This document shows positions 55,781 to 64,000 of a DNA stretch of 64,000 bases, one piece after another. A program made the translations under genes and the position numbers. Below the pieces are notes generated by a model, which was not told the origin of the DNA, ran no database searches, and saw only the letters and a program-made list of their open reading frames with translations. The stretch's first letter is position 1; each line of letters starts with the position of its first letter. The DNA is from Takakia lepidozioides (Eukaryota; Streptophyta; Takakiopsida; Takakiales; Takakiaceae): the NCBI GenBank assembly GCA_030704615.1, contig CM060733.1:57102001-57166000 (forward strand), read 5' to 3'.

Positions 55781-58547
55781 CTAGATGCACGTTGTATATG
55801 AAGTACATGTGCTTACAAGGTAGATATGTTTGTTTTTTCTTCTTGACAGATAGCTCATCAAAGTCGGACAATCACAAGATGGAAACTGATCAATGTATAC
55901 ATTGTAAACCAATCCTGCTCTGGTAGATCCCTCTGTTTGTAGCTCGTAAATTCTCCCATAACCTGGCTGAGGCATGTTTCTGAATCCACGAACCTCAGCA
56001 ATAAGAGTCTTCGTTGACTCTTGGCGACTCAAGTGTCGAGGAGTCGGATCCCAACGCCGAATGCGCATCCCATAGCGTGTAGTGGGATATTTATCCACAG
56101 GAAGGACAACACCTTGATGAATATGTTGTTCCACTGGAAGTGGTCCCACAGGAAAGTGCGGATCAGGAACGTTGGGAGGATGGACTAGTCGAAAACCTGC
56201 AAGGGTCAAGTTGTCCACCTCTTCTTGTGTAAGGTTGGTTCCAACCTTCACAGGCCACACGTTAGGTATACCCGGTTTTCCCAAGCAATAGGATGGCACG
56301 GTCCCTCCAACACACGACAAAACATCTGTGGGGCAAAACCAAAAAACTTGCAGTTTTGGTTCTTTCATGTTCGGTGCTAGTAACTTGCCAGTGAAGCAAG
56401 GTGCAGGACTTCCTTTACCTTTCCTGATGAGCGCTTTGCATTTATCCTTGGAAACTCCAACCAAGGCAGAACAACGAACCATGGAAGCAGGACCTGTCCG
56501 CTGAATCCTGAACAATGCATCGGAAAAGTCTTGTGTCTCTCTCACTGGATTTCCCCATTGCATTGGCTGAGGAGGGATAGCAACATGTGGATTTGTCTCA
56601 CAGAAAGTCGAAGAACCAGAAGAGAGCCACCAAGCCCGAATTGCAATGTATGTGGTTGTAGCATCCTCCAAGGTAGCACTATCTTTCCATTCATAACAGA
56701 GCTGAGTGTGCCTTTCACAGAAGTCCTCCAAGATATAGTCGTTGGTGTGTCTTCGGAGGCTTTCAGCCCAATGATATAAACATGTTCTTTCTTTACCTTC
56801 CATTGGGACATTGGGATCAGATCCATAAACCCTTCGAACAGCAGCCCAATTCGCTCTTGTTGCATCCGCCATGAAGCCAACAAAATTTGGTTTGTTCAAA
56901 CCAGCAAGTTTTGCTTGTTCATTGATCATCTCCCAGAATAACACCTGAGCATCTGCATCCTGTGTTTTCATATCGCAAATGGCAATGGTCATCATTCGCT
57001 TGACATATGGTTCATAGACATGACACGCAAGAGTTGTCCAATCCTTGATGCGTTTGACATGGTCAAATACTACCCAACTTGTGCGTAGATCCCCCTCACT
57101 CATGCGACGCACAAGATCAACACCACTCCCGGGACCAGCAACAGACATCTTGAAAACATGGGGGAGATGAGAAGTATGCTGGCATGGAAGGAGATTGTTG
57201 TGAATGAAATGGTATGTACTCAGACGCTTCAACTCCAATATGGACATGATGGAATTGATACGTGCAGATGCGACCTTGTTTTTCACATTGGGGCTACAAA
57301 CATGGGCAAACTCTTCAAGAATATCTTCCAAAGCCTCTCCCTCAAGACGTACTGTCTCTGTGCCATCAGCCACAAGAACTCGATCAATCAAGAACTTCTG
57401 GGCCATTGACAAGGAAATAGCTCCCGGGGTCGACCATGGCTTCATCTTAACGTGCTCTTGAATCATGCTTGATGCATTTTCCGCAGCCTCTCTATTCTCG
57501 CCCTTGGCACATGGAGGGTTATGAAACCCAACGTGAACTGCAACACGTGTATATGTTGGAAGGGAACTTGTGACATAGTACATTCTTGCCCCACAATGCG
57601 CCTCACAGAAAGGTCTTGCTTTGCAGAAACTACACTTGAACTGGTTGAATGGAACTTGGGCTCCTGCAATGAACACCTTGTCTGCATTGCCTTCCCAATA
57701 GCGGTCATTCCGTTCTCCTTCTTTCTTGAAGAAGGGGCAAGTGCTGCTTTGACATATGAGCTTTCCAACACAAAGAACCTTACTGCATTTCACATGATCT
57801 GGAACACCAGACATATTGTAGGTATTGGTCTTGCACCAAGGATGACCATCAAACTTGTGGTCCATGCCTTGGAGGGACTGTGAACCACGGTCCGTACGTA
57901 GTTTGACCACGGGGGGCCTTTTGATCCATTCCTCCGAGCAGTGGCCAAGATACTCAAAATGGACAACACACCAGAAGGAAATGCAGATGTAGCCTCCTCT
58001 GCTAGTCGTGGAGATGAAGATAAACCCCTCGCAGTTTCGCAACAATCAGACATGGTGTTGTCCAATGGAGTTTTCCGAGGCTTCATGTCGTGAAGCAAGA
58101 CCGTATGAGCAGATGAGGAAGGTTGAGATCCACAAAATACACTCTTAGAAACCTCAACACAATCGGAATTATGAGACCCCAAGCTCGCCGAATCTGCAAC
58201 CTCCTCCTTCAATTTACAACTCCCATTTGTTGCAGCTTGATCGTTTTTTCTTGCAATAGAAGTGTTCCTCTCATCATGTGACTGTGTATAGCTCGTACCT
58301 GTGACACGGTACTTGGAGAAAGTGTCTGGAAACAACTCCCATTGCTTTTGGCCGTCATTGAAACTGGAAGCAACACTGTGGAGGCATCATCATCTCCATC
58401 ATCCTCCAAAAAAACTGAACCCGGAACAAGTTTGAATCTATTGCATAACCAAGGTTCTGGGATAATGCACTTGTTTCCATTGCAAGGATAACGAACCACT
58501 TTTGCATCAGGTGGACATGAAAGCAATGCATATTTTGGTGTAGACAT
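55781..58547 (-). CDS. MULE-type transposase with GCM/WRKY-like finger, copy 2
   Basis: The main frame (58045-55781) has 754 codons. Upstream segments to an ATG at 58547 (MSTPKYALLSC) are in two other frames, so there are two indels or unseen introns. Residues 30-180 hold many Cys/His (VKCSKVLCVGKLICQSSTC, FKCSFCKARPFCEAHC, VGFHNPPC), resembling the WRKY-GCM1 zinc-finger group often fused to transposases. The core has VVFDHVKRIKDW (D328), GFMADATRANW (D394) and CLYHW (C422, H425), the D-D-CxxH pattern of MULE enzymes; the final Glu is not assigned. The end, PSCDCP with NKHIYLV, is a SWIM-type finger in which the third Cys appears to be Asn. It is divergent to the methyltransferase-like gene. 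Confidence 0.75.
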
Positions 58548-59598
58548 TTGGCAATGCCCTCAAAGTTTGAGAGAAGATGCAAAATGAATGAAAGCGCACA
58601 TCTTGCAAGACCTTATGCAAATACATTAAATGGCTCACATTACTTATGTGTATCATCAATCCAGAATGTCCAAATTTTTTGAGGCATGTGCTCCATCCAT
58701 ATTATTCTCTGACAGAAACAACTAAATGGACTATCCCCTATTTTTAAGACGACGGCGCCGTTGTTAAGATCTTAGAATCCAATGTACTGCCTTCTTCTAA
58801 TGAGCATATGAAACATAAATGCTCTGCATGTTTCCATTTATTTTACAACCAATCGTTGATTAATCGTCCAACTATGAACTGACACACTAGACGGCACAAT
58901 TTATTTACAATCAAATCCCATGACATGTATGTTGATTTGTTCTTTGATTACTCATGTATGAGTAATGAGTACAAGTATTTGTGGCGACAATTGACTCTAA
59001 AACCAATAAATTGATTAAGACACCCTTAACAAAATATTTAGTTACTTTATCACTTACTTTATATTGTATTATGAAGGCGCCGCCACAAAGTAACATGTCA
59101 ATCGTACAACCATCTTCTGAGGATCCACGTGTAACCCATGTAGTCCAGAAAGCACTAACGCCAGAGTATATAAAAAAGGTTCACATTTCAGATTTGGCCT
59201 TTTTAAGGCCTTCGCCTTCGCCCAAGCCCCCCTTTCCCCCCGCTCTCCTTGGCGGGGGCAGGTTTGAACCCGCAACCTAGTGGAAAATACACCACAACTT
59301 TACCAACAAACCATGCTCTATTCAATGAAACAACCTCTATTTTTGTTAATAAACTGTTTCTATTCAGTTAAACTTGTTGCCATTACTACATGACTAACCC
59401 GGTATCATTACTACACTAACGTAGTCTAGTATACTTGCACATTATCCCTTGCCACTCCCCCAAACAAACACACACAAACTACACAAGCACTTAACACGTC
59501 TCTAGTCTCTACACCCTACTCCCGTTGCGAAGAGGAGACGGAGGCGCCGCATCTCGGCCTTATACTATACCACCCCGAGGCAACGAGTTGTTGCGGCG
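58548..59598. other. Divergent intergenic region, copy 2
   Basis: About 1.05 kb between the two start codons. Contains the SINE-like sequence and the conserved CA-rich stretch near 59460-59500 that likely carries the plus-strand promoter. A clear TATA box was not found. Confidence 0.4.
59150..59315 (-). mobile_element. SINE-like tRNA-derived sequence, copy 2
   Basis: The same sequence as 17100-17290, with B-box GGTTCAAACC (plus coordinates 59261-59270) and an A-box-like stretch at 59291-59307. Its presence in both module copies shows it was there before the duplication. Confidence 0.4.
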
Positions 59599-62500
59599 AT
59601 GGGGAGGAAGAAGGATTCCCGAGGGGGAGGCGTTGCTGGTGGTGGTGGTGGTGGTAGAGGCAAGCTGCGGACGGAGAAGGTAAGCTATAGTTTTGTTTTT
59701 TTTTCATGACCTGCACTTAGGCATATACGCCATCGCATAAGCCCCACCAAGCTGCTCCTAATCTAGCACCTCCGCCGGCACAGATGCCTAAGTCACTTCA
59801 ACTCTCACAAGTTTGCGAATCCACACATACACACAACCGTCTCCGCCGGCGGAGACAGCTCATTCCCCTTGGTTTTTTCTGATGCTTGGAAGGGCTGGGC
59901 TGCCACCTCCGCCGGCGCATACCGTTGGAGCTGGGATGCTCACATGTTTCAGGAAGTGCTCCTCTACTCCCATCCCGTTTATTTTTTTGCATGCTCATAC
60001 ATTGCTGATGCTCCGAGCGGGTTGGGCTGGCGTATCCGCCGGCGCATACCTGTGCAGCAGGGCTGCTCAAATGTTTTTTCCGCATGCTCAAAAGTTGCTG
60101 ATGCTCCGAGTGGGCTGCGCTGGCATATCCGCCGGCGCATACCCATTGAGTACATTCTTTTTTGCTCAGTTCATAGGTTTCAGGAACCTCCTGCGGCTTG
60201 GAGCTTGGTTTTTTTTGCATACTCCCTGTGTTACGGAAGCTCCAAAGCGCCAAGACTGCCACCTCTGTCAACGCAGACCCGTGCAGCAGGGCTGCTCACA
60301 TATTTCAGGAAGTTCTCCCCCCCCCCCCTTCCATCTCTTTTGTTTCTCCGCATTCTCATAAGTTGTTGATGCTCCGAGCGGGCTGGGCTGCCATATCCGC
60401 CGGCGCATACCCATTGAGCACAATCTTTTTTTGCTTAGCTCCTAGGTTTCAAGAACCTCATGCAAGCATCTCCGCCGGCAGAGATGCTTGGAGCTTGGTT
60501 TTTTGTTGTATATTCCTTGTGTTACGTAAGCTCCAAAGTGTCGAGGCTACCACCTCCGTCGGCGCAGACGCTTGGGGAACCTTCCCTATTTTGGTTGATC
60601 ACAGTATTCAAGTATCTCAAAGCTTCTACGTTGCCACCTCCACAACTCCACATGCTTCCATAGGCCTAGTTTGATCTTTCAAGGTGCTCCTATATGTTTG
60701 GCTACAACCTCCCTTCCATGGTATGCGCCGGCGCATATGCTTGGAGCTCCTTGAGCAAAAATTTCTTCAAGGGCCTCAAATCTTGTCAAATTTTGAGTTG
60801 GTTGCACATATGTGTCATATACGCCGGCGTAGGTGGTCGGAGGTCCTCTGTCGGGATGCTCAGGCCTGTATTCTGCTCCAAGTTGTAAGCTTTGAAAGAC
60901 AAGGATATTCATGGAATTAGTTGACTATCCAAATTCATTTGTTTTCTTCATGCAACCATGACACTGAGTTGCTCTTTTTACATATTATACATTCACACAT
61001 GTGCTCTTCTCATACACTGACATCTTGAACTGTTTTGGTCTATGGAATTAGGAAATTACTACTACAACTGAAGCTGTGGAGGCCGGGACGCTTGCAATCA
61101 TTATTGACGACATTGATGCAGGGAATTGGGGGGCAGATGAGTATGAAGAGGATACAACATCTAGTGATCCTCTTTCTCTAGATGCCAAACAGGCAATTAT
61201 TCTGGAAAAGAAACAAGATCTGAATGTAACTTTCAGGTCCCTCCTCATTGAGGATGGAGTTATGGACATTCCATTGTGTCGCATGATTTCTATGCAGGTT
61301 GTTAGGCCCGCCCTTGCCAACAACATCCTAAAGCTTAGAGGAGACTTCTATTCTGGATACCATCCAGGAGCAGCCGTGTTCTATGTTTCTGTTGAGGGGA
61401 TTGATGGATCTACTATAGATGTAGGTCCTGATATCATCTCTACATGGGATAGTCATTGGAAAACAGTCAATGATGAGTTTGAGAAGTATCTTGAGTCCAA
61501 GCCAAAGTTGCATCATCTTCGGGGGAAGATGTTTCATGTCTGGGATGGGAATCATAGGCTTCAAGCATGGTATCCCTATATCAATGAAGTTCATGGGGCC
61601 AACTTGTCAAGACATGTCTGTGTGACAAGTTGGGTGCTCAATGCGGACATTGAAAATCGTGGTTCCCTCAGGTCCATCATGGATGGAGTGAATGTGTGAG
61701 TTTCCTTTCTATTCTTCATTTACTTTCATGTTCAATGTTGTCATGTTCTTGCTCAATGGATGTACATATACACATCTTCTTTCTAATGATCATATTTTAT
61801 ATGTGCAGGGCAACAGAGAGGGCACATGTTACATCCAAATTTGTGCACTTGGTTTGCAAGGTCAATATGATTGGCCTTACACCTGTCTCTGAATGGAAGA
61901 ATGTATTGAGGAAAGAGCAATACGACGAATGCATCAAGAAAGCAGGAAAGACTTGGTATAACTTGACAGTCCATGCAATGACAGAGATTTTGTACAAGGT
62001 AACATCATGTCTTAACCAAGTTTCATTCTTTGCATCCATAGACAAGATTCACCTCTGGTTCATGTTATGAACTGTTTTGGTTCTTTTGGCAGCATGATAT
62101 CGTTGAGGCCCAACGCATGGCGGGGGAAGCTTACAAACTTGCTGAGGGACCAAAGAGTCAAGAGGGCCTTGAAGATACAATGAGACAGGCTGGATTGAAA
62201 GCAAGGGAGCAACACAAGAGTCAGCTTGTGAAGTTGCTTCCTATTGCTGATCCAACCCTTGGAGAGGGGTTTCTCCAAGAACTTAAACTGCATTGGTCAC
62301 GTGTAAAGGCAGGATCAGAGGAAATGACCCAAGAGAAAATGGTGAACATTGCTACCGCCCGGGTGGATCCTGAAGAAAAGGTGGAATGGCTACATATATG
62401 GAATGGAGACCAAACACTTCACAACCGTAATTTTTTTCCACCCGGGCCTATCAGTGGGCCAACACTTGATCCTTGGCTGAATAGAAGGACTTTTTGGTGG

Positions 62501-64000
62501 CAGGTACATATACAATCATTATCTTCTCAATGCAATTAATTCATTTTGTTGATGACACATTAACATAGTTATTTAACTGACTGTATTTTCTGGCAGCTTC
62601 GCAAGGTTGCCTTGGCTCAGTTTGCCTTGTACACCACTCAGCTTGGCCAATTTCATGTTGCCTTGGAGGAAGGAGAGAGTGAGAGTCTGGGAGACTACAT
62701 GGATACATGGAAGATGACTCATTTCAATGAGTTGTTTCATAGAGAGTTCTCATTGCCAAAGGGGCCATTCAGAGGCAATGATTGGGAACAACAAACAGGT
62801 GGGGAGAAGGTGGTGAGACGGATTTTATTCAAGTACCATCTTTCCATTGCATTGTACATGGATAGTGTATACACCTTGTAAGTCAAAAATGTCTATGCTT
62901 CAAGTATTTTTCTAGTACATTGGGAAATACATGTTTCTTAATGTGCTTGTTCAATTGTTGAACAGGTTGCATAAATATTTGTCTCCACAATAACTTTGAA
63001 TGTGTTTGTATTTTAGGTACATGAGATTTGTGCTTGTACCGAGTGATCGACTTAAGGCTGAGCCCAAGTTTCTGATGGCCTGGAAGTTTGGTGCTCAACA
63101 AGCTTCCATGTACACACCTGCAATTGAGGAAGATTGGGGTGTGGAACACCGGGAAGGGGGGGGTTGGTATTTGGATATGCCCAAGGGTACTATCCCCTAT
63201 GCAGAAATGGGACTTCATAAGGAATGTGTTCGCAGGCAGTCAGTGAGTGATGAAGGGGTCCTTGTTCTTGATCTGGAGCAAGCAGAACAGATTGCTACAC
63301 AGGCCGCTGACACTGTAGCCCAAGTGGTCCCTGCCGTTGTGGGTGTACCAAAACGCAAATCACGAAAAAGAAAAGGTGCGGATGTCAATGCAGGTGTGGC
63401 TTCTATTGCTGGTCCTATTGGTAGTTCTTCACATCCTTCAAATCAGTTGGTTGTAGTGCCTGCACCTGCTACTCGAGGAAACAAGCCAAAGGCAGGCGAA
63501 CATCCTTACAGTGCAGTGTCATTTTCTGGTGGTGCACCTAGCATGTATCGCATGAAGATCATGCCTACTCATTTCATTGATATGGTGGAGGTCTCAAGTA
63601 CATCTCCTGATGCGACCTTGAAAGAGCTCATGGAGTTCTTAAAAAATGTGAGTTTCCCCCAACAAACAAACTTGAATGTAAGGAATTCTTCAATGTTTTT
63701 ATATCGTCATCTCCGGCTATTGACTCCTACATTTTCTGTATGTTGTTTGCAGTTGCCAGGAACTTGGTCTAGTGTTGTGGATGGAAAAAGCGTGCTTGTG
63801 GCTGTGGACATGATCATCGTGGACTACCCGACAGAAATGCCTGTACAGGGCTGTTTGGATGGTGTACAGGTTCCTCCCTGGAATGCTTTTGATAAACGGT
63901 ATTGGGAGTATGCATTCTCCATTGCTAATGACCTGTTGGATGACAATGGATGCGTGGTGTTCTTGCAGGGCTCCGATGATTCCTTTGCATTGGAGCTCTT
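59599..64000 (+). CDS. ParB-like / DNA methyltransferase fusion gene, copy 2 (partial, runs off window)
   Basis: Exons: 59599-59679, 61052-61695, 61809-61998, 62093-62503, 62597-62877, 63017-63647 and 63753 onward; all joins keep frame and no stop occurs. Exon 1 starts MGRKKDSRGGG. Exon 2 resembles a ParB/sulfiredoxin fold: MDIPLCRMISMQVVRPAL, a GY-turn, then MFHVWDGNHRLQAW with the DGxHR nucleotide-binding/nuclease motif. Exons 3-6 have no known domain and include a basic patch PKRKSRKRKG, a likely nuclear localisation signal. Exon 7 opens the methyltransferase: SVLVAVDMIIVDYPTEMP (motif IV position, DYPT where DPPY is usual) and a WNAFDKRYWEYAFSIANDLL helix. Copy 1 supplies the remaining motif I. 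The full protein would be about 1,120 residues. ParB-methylase fusions are known from phages and bacteria; a spliced plant version beside a transposase is unusual. Confidence 0.7.
59765..60835. repeat. CCGCCGGCG palindrome array in intron 1, copy 2
   Basis: About ten sites with a CCGCCGGCG or GCCGGCG core, mostly CCGCCGGCGCATACC, in a 1,372-bp intron. They include an 18-bp perfect palindrome at 59839-59856, TGCGCCGGCGCA at 60724-60735, and GCATCTCCGCCGGCAGAGATGC-type fold-backs near 60466-60487. The array is GC-rich against an AT-rich background. Confidence 0.8.

Larger units (their letters stand above)
57420..64000 (+). repeat. Segmental duplicate of 15291-22004
   Basis: Collinear with the first copy from the start of the post-gap sequence to the window end. 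Copy 2 has fewer disruptions in the plus-strand gene and extends further left to include the transposase core. Confidence 0.95.

Noticed and set aside
59798-60674. Several 60-180 codon ORFs on both strands of intron 1 (also 17735-18438 in copy 1)
   Set aside because: They follow the GC-rich repeated units, differ between the two copies through frameshifts, and lie between a good donor (59680) and acceptor (61051).

Overview
The window looks like nuclear DNA of a land plant, most likely a seed-free one (bryophyte, lycophyte or fern). The evidence is GT-AG introns, a PLS/DYW-class pentatricopeptide gene with very regular repeats, plant-type Copia, Gypsy, hAT, CACTA and MULE transposons, tRNA-derived SINE-like sequences, and a probable plastid-targeted pTAC7-like gene. 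I cannot name the species. Most of the 64 kb is transposon sequence at various stages of decay, and only a few host genes can be supported.

Layout. 0-2.6 kb: a LINE reverse-transcriptase stub cut by a diverged LTR-like repeat, whose second copy lies at 13.07-14.79 kb. 3.5-5.0 kb: a compact minus-strand cluster of three unrecognised ORFs carrying three copies of one hairpin. 7.1-10.14 kb: a CACTA-like element with an intron-containing accessory gene, ending inside a kinase-like pseudogene (10.14-11.4 kb). A minisatellite of hairpin-forming TGCGACCACC/GGTGGTCGCA units (11.6-12.13 kb) sits upstream of that pseudogene's TATA box. 14.79-15.29 kb: a 500-N gap. 15.29-23.3 kb: a decayed copy of a two-gene module. 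24.5-29.1 kb: PPR genes and fragments. 29.3-30.4 kb: the pTAC7-like gene, with a tandemly repeated exon segment. 31-34 kb: gene and gag fragments. 34.26-38.96 kb: a young, complete Copia element with 307-bp LTRs and an AAAAC target duplication. 39-47.9 kb: fold-back arms and ~175-bp tandem arrays. 47.9-49.8 kb: Copia and Gypsy remnants. 50.5-54.96 kb: a homologue of the CACTA-side gene, a second hairpin minisatellite, a broken hAT transposase and a RING-finger pseudogene. 55.8-64 kb: the better copy of the two-gene module, running off the right edge.

The main discovery candidate is that module. A MULE-type transposase (CxxH-containing DDE core, GCM/WRKY-like Cys/His N-terminus, SWIM-like C-terminus) is transcribed divergently from an intron-rich gene. 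That gene appears to encode a ParB/sulfiredoxin-like domain (DGNHR motif) fused to a beta-class DNA methyltransferase (degenerate motif IV, then an AdoMet-binding motif I). The pair occurs twice, about 42 kb apart. The copy at 59.6-64 kb is open in every exon visible; the copy at 17.5-23.3 kb shows the 3' half but carries nonsense codons and frameshifts. A transposon carrying its own DNA-modification enzyme would be notable in a plant. The first intron of the gene also holds an array of CCGCCGGCG palindromes.

Many coding frames here are broken by TAA, TAG or TGA while the frame itself is kept, which fits decay of methylated repeats. Others have single-base indels next to homopolymers, which could be assembly error. 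The two causes should be separated before any gene is called dead.
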